10,618 nt of DNA from JAKITW01 sp041598875 (GTDB lineage: Bacteria > Desulfobacterota > Desulfobulbia > Desulfobulbales > BM004): assembly GCA_041598875.1 (NCBI GenBank), contig JBFHXP010000089.1, positions 1 through 10,618 of the forward strand, given 5' to 3'. How positions within the stretch are numbered: the first letter of the stretch is position 1; the number at the start of each line of letters is the position of its first letter. Under the pieces are notes generated by a model. The model was not told where the DNA came from. It did no database searches and saw only the letters and a list, made by a program, of their open reading frames with translations. A program made the translations under genes and the position numbers. Shown in pieces: positions 1 through 7,087 of this stretch.

Positions 1-27
1 CGATTTACTCCCTCGGGGAAACCGTTA

Positions 28-56
28 TATTTACCTGAGGCCACCCAGTATGTCAA
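28..56 (-). promoter_or_regulatory. Sigma-70-like promoter pointing out of the left edge
   Basis: On the minus strand a perfect -35 hexamer, TTGACA (51-56), is followed after 17 bases by TAAATA (28-33), an imperfect -10. It would drive a gene beyond the left edge. The rest of 1-217 shows no credible gene; it is the 3' flank of the C_GCAxxG gene. Motif match only. Confidence 0.4.
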
Positions 57-217
57 GCGTTTTTTCTGCCCTCAACATCCCGCCGTCACCTGCAAGAGCG
101 CGACAACCTAGCCCCTTCTCAATGCCTTGTCAATAAGAAAATTTCTATTTTTAAAAGAAAAGCTTTCTGCCTGATCCGGCCTCTCCGGTTGAATCTCTTT
201 AATTCTTCGGAACACGG

Positions 218-751
218 TTAAAATTTGCGATTCAGCAGTTTCGACACCGTGGAATCGCGGTATGAAAGAAATATGCTGTCAGCTGAGTCCAGGAGTTCCG
301 GCCGGTGGGACAGAAGCACTTCTGTTGCGAGAATGGTGCCCTTTTCCGTGACGCGCATGCAGTGCTGGATCTTTCCCCTCGGTCTTCCGGTAAAGTCCTT
401 TGTAATCTCCCGGCAGCAGGTTGAGCCGTTTTCCTGACGGAACCGGTCGTGGAGTACTTTGATGCATGCGCGGTATTGCTTTTTTCCCAGTCCCTTATCC
501 GCCTCGGGAGCGAGAAAAAGACCAAGCCCCATTACCGCGCCGGATAATGCGCCGCAGACACAACCGGCATCTCCCATGCCGCCGCAGAACCCGCTGCCGA
601 GTTGACGAACAGTGGCCGTGGATAGTCCCCCGCCGAAACCATGATTCAGCACCAGGAGCACTGCTTCCGAGCAGCAGAGTCCCCGGGCGCTATAGAGGTT
701 GGCTGCTCTCGTTCCGGCTAGTTGCGTTATCTCATCGTACTCCTGGGTCAT
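218..751 (-). CDS. C_GCAxxG_C_C family protein (redox-type, probably metal- or Fe-S-binding)
   Basis: A 177-residue protein with the cysteine pattern of the C_GCAxxG_C_C family. There is a CC pair at 26-27, C56 in GFCGG, then the core C64-x-C66-G with a glycine-rich helix through about residue 80, C96, a second CC pair at 112-113 and C130. There is no signal peptide, so it should be cytoplasmic. The family is common in anaerobes and its biochemical function is not established; redox or metal-binding roles are usually suggested from the cysteines. The start codon overlaps the clpB stop in an ATGA (748-751), so it is probably translated from the clpB message by coupling. No clear intrinsic terminator follows; there is only a weak CCGG-based hairpin within about 60 bases of the stop. 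Family assignment is firm, function is not. Confidence 0.85.
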   Translation of the reverse strand: MTQEYDEITQLAGTRAANLYSARGLCCSEAVLLVLNHGFGGGLSTATVRQLGSGFCGGMGDAGCVCGALSGAVMGLGLFLAPEADKGLGKKQYRACIKVLHDRFRQENGSTCCREITKDFTGRPRGKIQHCMRVTEKGTILATEVLLSHRPELLDSADSIFLSYRDSTVSKLLNRKF

Positions 752-3366
752 GGGTGCTCCGGTGTTTGGGCTGGTACCCTGGTGAAGTTCAGGGAAACAT
801 CATCCGGCTTTGCATCCACTACTATATGATCGCCGGTGGCAAATGACCCATCCAGAAGCTTCATGGCCAGTGCATCCTGAATATGGCGCTGAACCGCCCG
901 CTTCAGCGGTCGCGCGCCAAAGGCTGGATCGTATCCCGTGCGGATAAGAAAATCCTTGGCTCCGGGGTGCAATGTTATCTGCAATTTTTTCTCGGCCAGT
1001 CGCGATGTGAGAAGGGATGCCTGGATATCAACTATCTTGGCAAGGTCTTCCCTGCTCAGGCTGTGGAAGATGATGGTCTCGTCAATCCGGTTTAAGAATT
1101 CAGGTTTGAACTGGTTGTGGAGCAGGGCGTCAATCTGGCGCTCCATTTCTTCCCGGTTGGTGGAGCCGAGTTCCATGATCAACTGACTGCCGAGGTTGGA
1201 AGTCATGATCAGAATGGTGTTTTTGAAATCAACGGTCCGGCCCTGGCCATCGGTCATCCGGCCGTCGTCAAGGATCTGGAGCAGGACGTTGAAGACATCC
1301 GGGTGCGCCTTTTCGATTTCGTCAAAAAGGATCACGGAATATGGCCGCCGCCTGACCGCCTCGGTCAGGTAACCGCCTTCCTCGTACCCGACATAACCTG
1401 GAGGGGCGCCAATCAGCCTGGCAACAGAATGTTTTTCCATGAATTCTGACATGTCAAGCCGAACCATCGCATGTTCGGTTTCAAAGAGAAATTCGGCAAG
1501 GGTGCGGGCCAGTTCGGTTTTGCCGACACCGGTGGGGCCGAGAAAGATAAAGGAGCCCAGGGGGCGGTTTGGATCCTGAAGTCCCGCCCGTGCACGGCGC
1601 ACAGCGTTGGAGACCGCGGAGATGGCCTCCTTCTGTCCGATTACTCTGAGGGCAAGACGTTCTTCGGCGTGGATCAGTTTCTCTTTTTCCCCGGCAAGGA
1701 GGTTTGCCACCGGAATGCCGGTCCATTTAGCGACTACGCTGGCAATATCCTCCTCTCCAACCTCTTCTGTAAGCATTTTTTTGTCTTTCTGGACTTCTGC
1801 CAGATGTTCATTTGCCTGGGTAAGTTGTTTCTTCAGGTCAACGATGCGGCCGTAGCGGATTTCCGCCACCCGACTCAGGTCTCCGGTACGCTGGGCCTGT
1901 AATTCCTCGACGCCGACCTTTTCGATATCTTCCTTGATCTGCCTGATTTTCTGAATGATTTCTTTTTCAGTGGCCCAGTGGCTTTTCATGATGGTCAATG
2001 TCTCGCGGAGGTCGGCAAGTTCCTGCTCAAGTTTGGCCAACCGGTCTTTGGAAGCGGAGTCTCGCTCTTTTTTAAGGGCTTCGCGTTCAATCTCCAACTT
2101 GATTCGCCTGCGGTCAACCTCGTCAATTTCCGTGGGCATGGAGTCGATTTCAATCCGCAGGCGGGAGGCCGCCTCATCAATCAGGTCGATTGCCTTGTCC
2201 GGGAGGAACCGGTCGGTAATATAGCGGTTGGACAGGGTCGCCGCGGCCACGGTGGCGCTGTCGGTAATTCGAACTCCGTGGTGTACCTCATACTTCTCTT
2301 TAATCCCCCGGAGGATGGCAATGGTGTCGTCCACCGACGGCTCCTGGACCAAGACCTGCTGGAATCGACGTTCCAGGGCGGCATCCTTTTCAATATATTT
2401 TCGATACTCAGACAGGGTGGTGGCGCCGACGCAATGAAGTTCGCCGCGGGCCAGGGCGGGTTTGAGCATATTTGATGCGTCCATGGATCCCTCGGCAGCG
2501 CCAGCCCCGACCAGGGTATGTATTTCATCTATAAAAAGAATGATTTCGCCTTCCCGCTTCTGTACCTCCTTCAGAACTGCCTTGAGCCGGTCTTCGAATT
2601 CGCCCCGGTACTTGGCACCCGCGACAAGCGCCCCGAGATCAAGGGCCAGGACCTGCTTGTTTTTTAAAGTTTCCGGGATGTCGCCATTAACTATTCGCTG
2701 GGCTAGCCCTTCGACAATGGCGGTCTTGCCCACCCCTGGCTCGCCAATCACGACCGGGTTGTTTTTTGTGCGCCGTGAGAGGACCTGTATAACCCGGCGC
2801 ACCTCATCATCTCGACCGATGACCGGGTCTATTTTTCCTTGCTTCGCTATATCGGTGAGATTGCGGGCATATTTTTCAAGGGCCTGGTATTTTTCCTCCG
2901 GGTTCTGGTCCGTTACCCGGTGGTGGCCGCGGATGTCCACCAGGGCCCGGAGGAACCCATCCCTGGTTATTCCAATCAACGATAAGGCGGATGCAAGAGA
3001 GGGGACCTTTTCAAGGAGCGCGAGGAAAATGTGTTCCTGGCTGACATACTCATCCTGCATTTTCTGGGCGGTTTTGAAGGCCTGATCCAGCACTGCGCGA
3101 AATTCAGTTGATGCATAGACCTGACCGAAACCACTTCCGCTTACCTTGGGAAGCCGGTTGACCATTTTGTCCGCCTCCCGGCGGGCGTGGTTTATGTCAA
3201 TGCCCATCTTGCGCAAAACCGGCAGGACAACGCCATCGGTCTCGTCCGTCAGCAGGGCCTTGAACAGGTGTTCATGCTTGATTTCCTGGTTGCCGTTGGC
3301 CTCGGCAAGATTTTGCGCGGCCTGGATCAGTTCCTGTGACTTTATGGTGAATTTGTCAAAATTCAT
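748..3366 (-). CDS. clpB: ATP-dependent disaggregase ClpB
   Basis: An 872-residue Hsp100 chaperone that, with DnaK/DnaJ/GrpE, pulls proteins out of aggregates in the cytoplasm. The order is an N-terminal Clp repeat domain (about 1-145), AAA+ module 1, a coiled-coil middle domain (about 410-530) and AAA+ module 2. NBD1 has Walker A GEPGVGKT at 208-215, the pore-loop Y253 in KYRGEFE, and Walker B with D280-E281. NBD2 has Walker A GPTGVGKT at 610-617, pore loop GYVGY at 657-661, and Walker B with D682-E683. The middle domain separates this from ClpA and ClpC, and length is normal for ClpB. AGGAG (3375-3379) lies 8 bases before the ATG. The gene is complete and intact, and its stop overlaps the start of the C_GCAxxG gene. 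Confidence 0.97.
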   Translation of the reverse strand: MNFDKFTIKSQELIQAAQNLAEANGNQEIKHEHLFKALLTDETDGVVLPVLRKMGIDINHARREADKMVNRLPKVSGSGFGQVYASTEFRAVLDQAFKTAQKMQDEYVSQEHIFLALLEKVPSLASALSLIGITRDGFLRALVDIRGHHRVTDQNPEEKYQALEKYARNLTDIAKQGKIDPVIGRDDEVRRVIQVLSRRTKNNPVVIGEPGVGKTAIVEGLAQRIVNGDIPETLKNKQVLALDLGALVAGAKYRGEFEDRLKAVLKEVQKREGEIILFIDEIHTLVGAGAAEGSMDASNMLKPALARGELHCVGATTLSEYRKYIEKDAALERRFQQVLVQEPSVDDTIAILRGIKEKYEVHHGVRITDSATVAAATLSNRYITDRFLPDKAIDLIDEAASRLRIEIDSMPTEIDEVDRRRIKLEIEREALKKERDSASKDRLAKLEQELADLRETLTIMKSHWATEKEIIQKIRQIKEDIEKVGVEELQAQRTGDLSRVAEIRYGRIVDLKKQLTQANEHLAEVQKDKKMLTEEVGEEDIASVVAKWTGIPVANLLAGEKEKLIHAEERLALRVIGQKEAISAVSNAVRRARAGLQDPNRPLGSFIFLGPTGVGKTELARTLAEFLFETEHAMVRLDMSEFMEKHSVARLIGAPPGYVGYEEGGYLTEAVRRRPYSVILFDEIEKAHPDVFNVLLQILDDGRMTDGQGRTVDFKNTILIMTSNLGSQLIMELGSTNREEMERQIDALLHNQFKPEFLNRIDETIIFHSLSREDLAKIVDIQASLLTSRLAEKKLQITLHPGAKDFLIRTGYDPAFGARPLKRAVQRHIQDALAMKLLDGSFATGDHIVVDAKPDDVSLNFTRVPAQTPEHP

Positions 3367-3423
3367 ATCTTCATCTCCTGGATATCTCTTTGTATTCTTG
3401 CAGAGTAAGATGTACTCCTAAAG

Positions 3424-3452
3424 ACGGTAAGATCGCGTCCTTTCTCTGTCAA
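3424..3452 (-). promoter_or_regulatory. Possible clpB promoter
   Basis: A perfect -35 TTGACA (minus strand, 3447-3452) has a poor -10, TACCGT, 17 bases later (3424-3429). No sigma-32 -10 block (CCCCAT) and no CIRCE inverted repeat was found between the upstream terminator and clpB, so heat-shock control is not evident by eye. Weak call. Confidence 0.3.
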
Positions 3453-3584
3453 GCAGGGTTTTCCAATGGCCATAAAAACACGGAGTCTTAATGATTCCCG
3501 GGAGGTGGACGCCGAGATGGGGCTGGAAGCAATGGGCGTTGCGGGGCAGGGAGGCGGATAGCTGAAGTGGTTCGGGAGAGGGCA

Positions 3585-3618
3585 AAAAAAAACCGGCGGG
3601 ATCCCGCCGGTTTTTTTT
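3585..3618 (-). terminator. Perfect palindromic intrinsic terminator (bidirectional)
   Basis: A 34-base perfect palindrome: eight A, then CCGGCGGGATCCCGCCGG, then eight T. The GC-rich stem flanked by A and T runs works as a Rho-independent terminator on either strand. It begins 13 bases past the stop of the HesB-like gene on the minus strand, so its natural role is to end that transcript and separate it from clpB. Confidence 0.9.
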
Positions 3619-3631
3619 AGTCTTGTTCGGT

Positions 3632-3964
3632 CTAACCGCAGCTTCCGCTACTGCAGCCAGAACTGCAGGAACTTCCTCCGCCGATGGGGTTTTTCGAGGT
3701 AATGGAAAACCCGGTTCGCATGCCGGCGTCGATGAAGTCGACTTTAATTGTCCCGCAGGTTGCTATAAGTCCCTTGTCAACCAGGAACGTCAGCCCGTCC
3801 TGTTCTATGGTGTCATCGTTTTCTTTTGGCTCATCCAGAGCCAACCCCAGGGAGGGGCCGGCTCAGCCACCGCCCATGATGGCGACCCGGAGGGCAGAGC
3901 TGATATTGTGCTCCTCCATGTACGCCTTGAGGTTTTTAGTGGCTAATTCCGTGACTTCAAGCAT
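3632..3964 (-). CDS. HesB/IscA-like selenoprotein (in-frame UGA read as Sec34)
   Basis: Reading through one in-frame TGA (3863-3865) gives a 110-residue HesB/IscA-like protein. It begins MLEVTELATKNLK, continues ALRVAIMGGG-U34-AGPSLGLALDEP, and ends in a Gly/Ser/Cys tail with C100, C104 and C109; C70 is internal. Sec34 falls where IscA-type proteins have the first of their three metal-binding cysteines (SGCSG). HesB-like selenoproteins are a known bacterial family. Both sides of the TGA fit one continuous fold, with no frame change, and a SECIS-like hairpin follows. AGGAG (3971-3975) lies 6 bases before the chosen ATG; an in-frame ATG at 3991 has no such site. The TTG at 3842-3844 would give a 70-residue stub lacking the N-terminal strand and the key residue. 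Likely role: Fe-S cluster assembly or carriage, or a redox function. A strict-stop annotation would miss or truncate it. Confidence 0.88.
3826..3844 (-). promoter_or_regulatory. Candidate bacterial SECIS hairpin
   Basis: In the message, UUGGCUC and GAGCCAA form a perfect 7-bp stem around the 5-base loop UGGAU. The loop starts 25 bases after the UGA and carries G at its second and third positions. Bacterial SECIS elements are short hairpins inside the coding sequence just after the UGA, with a guanine near the start of the apical loop, bound by SelB. This hairpin meets those loose rules. The fold was drawn by hand. Confidence 0.65.
3838..3864 (-). promoter_or_regulatory. Alternative hairpin starting inside the UGA codon
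   Basis: From the G of UGA, GAGCCGGCCCC pairs with GGGGUUGGCUC: 11 bp including two G-U pairs, with loop UCCCU. It reuses bases 3838-3844, which are the 5' arm of the SECIS-like hairpin, so only one of the two can form at a time. Its loop has no G in its first positions, so it is the poorer SECIS candidate. Confidence 0.5.
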
Positions 3965-4342
3965 TGTGTTCTCCTTACCGTTATTATTCATGATTTTGCC
4001 TTAGTATTCCCCGGAGTTCCTTTTCCTGGTCAGACAGTTACAGATGGAAAGCCGGAGATCATTTGAGGCATTTCCTTAATCTCATCCTTATTTTGAGAAT
4101 CGGTTTTTGATATATATAAGTTAAGGGGAGTGAGGGGAGAAGTCAAGTGCGATTAGCCGAGCGTTTCGCAAACATCTTTCCCGCAGTCCGCATAAAAGTC
4201 AGGGCGGGAGTCGCTGTTGAAGGCCCCATTCGCTCATGTCTGGGCGACCGGGTTTGTGCATAAATGACTTGTGCCGCTGTGAAGATGATTAATGCAAAAG
4301 AGATAACGAGCCGGTATAGTGCACTTTGTTTCGAAAGTGTTA

Positions 4343-4525
4343 TTTAGTTTTCATCCGGAAACGCCACTTTTTAAAAATCTCGGTAGTTGATCCGCAGAAG
4401 TATGTGCTCGCCGTACTCCAGTACGCCTGCGCATACTTCCTTGATCTCCTTGATCTTTTTAAAAATTGTCTGTTTCCGGTTTGAAAACGGATAGGTGTTA
4501 CCGTCCGGAACAAAAGACTTTCCGG
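4343..4525 (-). repeat. Dispersed repeat, copy A
   Basis: 183 bases matching copy B (7088-7265) in reverse orientation. In copy B's orientation, the first 18 bases CCGGAAAGTCTTTTGTTC and the last 27 bases (AAGTGGCG... to ...ACTAAA, 4343-4369) are identical in both copies. Between them are shorter shared blocks (AAGTATGCGC; GAGCACA-ACTTCTG) and diverged sequence. Copy A is also a long imperfect inverted repeat: arms 4347-4362 and 4472-4488, GAAGTATG/CATACTTC at 4397-4404/4432-4439, and centre CGTACT-CC-AGTACG at 4412-4425. This suggests a MITE-like element or a structured intergenic repeat. Confidence 0.85.
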
Positions 4526-4529
4526 ACGG
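4501..4529. other. Perfect 10-bp hairpin at the edge of repeat copy A
   Basis: CCGTCCGGAA and TTCCGGACGG pair perfectly around a 9-base loop. On the minus strand the loop reads AGTCTTTTG, the same as in copy B. There is no T-run after it on either strand, so it is not a plain intrinsic terminator. Confidence 0.75.
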
Positions 4530-4597
4530 ACATTATTTAGGCAGGATGGCAGCCCTGGAGTGGCCTGATCTATGGATATACAACCTTACGGGATGGG

Positions 4598-5683
4598 ATG
4601 ATGAAAAAAATTGTGATTTCAACAGGGGGCGGTGACGCGCCGGGTCTGAACGCGGTTATCTATGCGGTTGTCAAGGCCGCAGCCCTTCGCGGGTGGGAGG
4701 TGTACGGCAGCAAAAGTGGCTATAAAGGGCTGCTTGATCTTGATGAACTGGTGCGCCTTACCCCTGAGAAAGTTGAGGATATCACGGCAACTGGCGGAAC
4801 GATTCTAGGTTCCACCAACAAGGGGAACCCCTTTGCCATGCCTGTGGAGAATCTTGCCGGCGAAGTGCAGATCCGCGACGTTTCCGATCGGGTTATGAAG
4901 AATTTTAAACGAATGGGATTTGCCTGTCATATTGCCGTTGGTGGCGATGGCAGCCTGGAGATTGCCCACAGGTTCGCCGAGAAGGGCATGCCGGTCATCG
5001 GTGTGCCAAAAACCATTGATAATGACCTGGAGGCCACGGTGATGACCTTCGGTTTTGATACGGCGGTGTCAACGGCCACCGAAGCGCTGGATAAGCTTCA
5101 TTCCACGGCCAAGTCCCATGACCGGGTCATGGTGGTCGAGGTCATGGGCCGTGAGGCCGGCTGGATCGCCTTGAATTCCGGGATTTCCGGCGGTGCCGAT
5201 GTGATTCTTATACCGGAAATAGCCTTTGATATTGAGAAGGTGTGCGAAAAAATCAACGATAATGAGCTGCACGACAAGCACTATGCCATTGTTGTTGTTG
5301 CCGAAGGGGCTCAATCCGGCGAGTGCGGTCTCATCTGCCGCGAGGGTGAGGTCGGTCGGCAGGAGGTGATTCTCGGCGGGATTGGCGAGTGGGTCGCCGA
5401 GGAGATACGAAAGAGAACCGGCAAGGATACCCGGTCACTGGTGCTCGGCCATCTTCAGAGAGGTGGCTCTCCGACTACCTTTGATCGGCTCCTGGCCCTG
5501 CGTTTTGGAGCTGCCGCCGTCCGGCTCGTTGAATCGGCAACCTTTGGCCATATGGTGGCCCTTGCATCTGCAAGCATGGTCTCTGTTCCCCTTGCCGAGG
5601 CGATCAAGTCTAAAAAACTGGTTCCCCGCAACAGTGATAAGGTTTTAACCGCCAGGGATATCGGTATCTGTTTTGGTGATTGA
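4598..5683 (+). CDS. 6-phosphofructokinase (ATP- or PPi-dependent, donor uncertain)
   Basis: A 361-residue PFK-A family enzyme that phosphorylates fructose 6-phosphate to the 1,6-bisphosphate in glycolysis; PPi enzymes can also run in reverse. Visible motifs are the nucleotide/phosphate loop GGGDAPGLN (10-18), GGDGS (115-119), catalytic PKTIDND (137-143), MGR (183-185), PEIAFD (206-211) and the sugar-phosphate motif HLQRGGSP (285-292). Two positions usually tell the donor apart. The Gly of GGDG (G118) is ATP-like, while the Lys of PKTIDND (K138) is PPi-like. This mix occurs in group III PFKs, which include both kinds. There are tandem ATG codons (4598, 4601); GGGATGGG just upstream could serve either. 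The gene stands alone, and a hairpin follows its stop. Confidence 0.95.
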   Translation: MMKKIVISTGGGDAPGLNAVIYAVVKAAALRGWEVYGSKSGYKGLLDLDELVRLTPEKVEDITATGGTILGSTNKGNPFAMPVENLAGEVQIRDVSDRVMKNFKRMGFACHIAVGGDGSLEIAHRFAEKGMPVIGVPKTIDNDLEATVMTFGFDTAVSTATEALDKLHSTAKSHDRVMVVEVMGREAGWIALNSGISGGADVILIPEIAFDIEKVCEKINDNELHDKHYAIVVVAEGAQSGECGLICREGEVGRQEVILGGIGEWVAEEIRKRTGKDTRSLVLGHLQRGGSPTTFDRLLALRFGAAAVRLVESATFGHMVALASASMVSVPLAEAIKSKKLVPRNSDKVLTARDIGICFGD

Positions 5684-5686
5684 GAA

Positions 5687-5713
5687 CCGGGGTGTTTTTT
5701 TCGTTCACCCCGG
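5687..5713 (+). terminator. Hairpin after the phosphofructokinase gene
   Basis: CCGGGGTG pairs perfectly with CACCCCGG (8 bp) beginning 3 bases past the stop. The run of seven T lies in the loop rather than after the stem, so this is an imperfect terminator. It also sits just downstream of the minus-strand gene ending at 5729 and could protect that 3' end. Confidence 0.45.
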
Positions 5714-5728
5714 CCCGCGGATTTCTGG

Positions 5729-5947
5729 CTAGGCCCTGCTGCCCTGATCGCGACAGATCCGCTGTTTTCTGCCGATCGTAAAGTAGGCGATCGAGCCGAG
5801 AAGCGGGACCAGGATCACGGCCAGGAGCCAGACCATTTTGTTGTTGCCGGCAAAATCGTTTTTCAAGATGTCGATAAAGGCGATGACAAAGGGAATAAAT
5901 CCAGTAACAATAAGGATAATCGCCAATTCAATAATACCTATGCCCAT
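5729..5947 (-). CDS. Small PLDc_N-type membrane protein
   Basis: 72 residues with two membrane helices (about 4-26 and 38-57), the short loop DILKNDFAGNNK between them, and IGRKQR straight after the second helix. This is the layout of the PLDc_N domain, the N-terminal membrane part of cardiolipin synthases, which also occurs widely as a stand-alone short protein with no phospholipase catalytic domain. No HKD motif is present, so no enzyme activity is expected. A strong GGAGG (5956-5960) is 8 bases before the ATG. It is last in a run of three minus-strand genes, 35 bases after the DUF4139 fragment. Stand-alone PLDc_N proteins have no settled function. Confidence 0.75.
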   Translation of the reverse strand: MGIGIIELAIILIVTGFIPFVIAFIDILKNDFAGNNKMVWLLAVILVPLLGSIAYFTIGRKQRICRDQGSRA

Positions 5948-5982
5948 TAATAATTCCTCCGAGATATTTTTGGGGGATTGAC

Positions 5983-6615
5983 TCAGTCAAGCCCGATAAC
6001 TTCCAGGTCTTTCGGGAATTCAACCGTGAATTTCGTTTCCAGTTTTTTTGTCTCACCCGGCGCCAGCCTTAGGTTCCACTGGATGATACCATTGTCTGTG
6101 ATGTCCGCCTCGTTTCCGGACGGTGATTTGAGTTCGACCTTAATTTTCTCGTTGAGAGACACCGGAAAAGAGTCTTTAACAGCGACCTGCACCTCAGTGC
6201 TCTTGCCATTGGTCAATTCGATGGCAAAGTCAAAGTTCCTGATCGTGCTTTTCGAAAACGTCCCGGCATACTCGGTGAATTTTCTCAGATCTTTTCTCTC
6301 TACCTTTATACCTTCATCAATACCAAGAGAAAGGAGCATTTTTTCTTCCGGAATAATGGTCTTCGTAACCTGGGAGGAGGCGACAAACCTGGCATCGAGA
6401 AAAATATTCATCTCGCCGTTTACCATCGGAAAAATAAAGGGATTTTTGATCTCCGAACTCAGGTATGCGTATCCTGACCGCACCGGTACTGCATAGTATT
6501 TGATCTCTGTCTTGCCGGCGGCTGATGAGATCAGAAATCGGTACGGCTTTTTGTCAGACAATCTCCGGGCGAATCGCTGAGAACGCGCCAGTCGCAACCA
6601 CTGCGAAAAGTTCAA
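5983..6615 (-). pseudogene. DUF4139 C-terminal fragment (5'-truncated gene or stand-alone domain)
   Basis: 210 residues resembling the C-terminal half of DUF4139 proteins (the mucoidy-inhibitor MuiA-like group). Signposts are YAVPVRSGYAYL (about 41-52), SLGIDEGIKVERK (96-108), FPVSLNEKIKVEL (150-162), and LAPGETKKLE followed by VEFPKDLEV near the end. Whole family members are several hundred residues, with an N-terminal DUF4140 domain and a coiled coil; neither is present. The first about 30 residues are Arg-rich and do not look like the family. The only usable start is TTG at 6613-6615, without a good ribosome site, 11 bases after the stop of the exported protein, and the reading frame is closed by TAA at 6649-6651. 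Either a remnant after 5' loss or a short domain translated by coupling. The remaining 200 codons are undamaged. Confidence 0.55.
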
Positions 6616-6626
6616 CCGTGGTCCAC

Positions 6627-6869
6627 TCAGTCTTTTTTCTCCTGCTTTTTATCCCCTGATTGTGCATCATTTTTTTCCTTCTCCGTGGTAGTTGCAATGA
6701 AGTCCTGATACGAAGGGTCGGTAGCTGTGCCGGCGTGCTTGAAATATTCCTCGGCCGCCTTTTTGTCGATGGTTCCCTGTTCCGCTGTTTTTTGCGCCTC
6801 CCCGGCCAGGATGGCAGCGGGGAAACACATCAGAATCATAAGGACAAACAAGAACGTGAGTTTTTTCAT
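6627..6869 (-). CDS. Short exported protein of unknown function
   Basis: 80 residues with a clear signal peptide: MKK, a hydrophobic stretch to about residue 20, and AILA before Gly23 as a likely signal peptidase I site. There is no lipobox. The mature part is about 58 residues, with no cysteine, and very rich in Lys, Glu and Asp (ending EKKD), with one aromatic patch, EEYFKHAG. No family was recognised. AGGAG (6876-6880) lies 6 bases before the ATG. It heads the minus-strand run with the DUF4139 fragment and the PLDc_N protein. Signal peptide and ribosome site make this a real gene; its role cannot be told. Confidence 0.7.
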   Translation of the reverse strand: MKKLTFLFVLMILMCFPAAILAGEAQKTAEQGTIDKKAAEEYFKHAGTATDPSYQDFIATTTEKEKNDAQSGDKKQEKKD

Positions 6870-7087
6870 TTCGATCTCCTGGTGTGATGCCGGTTGTAAA
6901 GCCCTACTTCATATGGAACCGTAAAACGAGAGTTGGTTGAGGACATTGTAAAAAGGAATTTTTTATTTATTCTGGGAGAATACAGCAATAACCGGGTGAC
7001 AAGCAAAAACAATTTTTCGGGTTGTAGAAAATATCCGCTCTTTTTCTCGACCCAAAGGCAGATTTCCGATAAGCTGGTTTGGTACGC

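Larger units (their letters stand above)
3965..4597. other. Non-coding gap between the HesB-like gene and pfkA
   Basis: A 633-base divergent gap with no gene that could be supported. It holds a possible promoter for the HesB-like gene (minus strand, TTGACT at about 4141-4146 with TA-rich sequence about 20 bases on), then about 200 bases (4147-4342) in which nothing was recognised, then dispersed repeat copy A. From the repeat to the phosphofructokinase start there is about 70 bases with no strong promoter hexamers. Confidence 0.6.

Noticed and set aside
3466..3561. 31-codon plus-strand frame before the palindromic terminator
   Set aside because: Weak ribosome site and Gly-rich ending; the terminator is already explained by the minus-strand HesB-like gene.
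3367..3584. Sigma-32 promoter or CIRCE element before clpB
   Set aside because: Neither the CCCCAT-type -10 nor the CIRCE arms were found by eye; only a TTGACA with a poor -10.
3632..3844. A 70-residue HesB-like gene starting at TTG 3842-3844
   Set aside because: It lacks the N-terminal part of the domain and any ribosome site. The upstream frame continues the family sequence across a TGA and has AGGAG before its ATG, so the selenocysteine reading explains the data better.
3863..3865. The TGA as a nonsense mutation in a pseudogene
   Set aside because: It sits precisely at the family's catalytic Cys/Sec column with a SECIS-like hairpin behind it, and the rest of the frame is intact. It still cannot be fully excluded without the rest of the genome.
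4080..4098. TCTCA-N9-TGAGA inverted repeat upstream of the HesB-like gene as an IscR or Fur site
   Set aside because: Only 5 bases per arm and no match to either regulator's known site.
4285..4347. 20-codon plus-strand frame running into repeat copy A
   Set aside because: Too short, no good ribosome site, and its stop falls inside the repeat.
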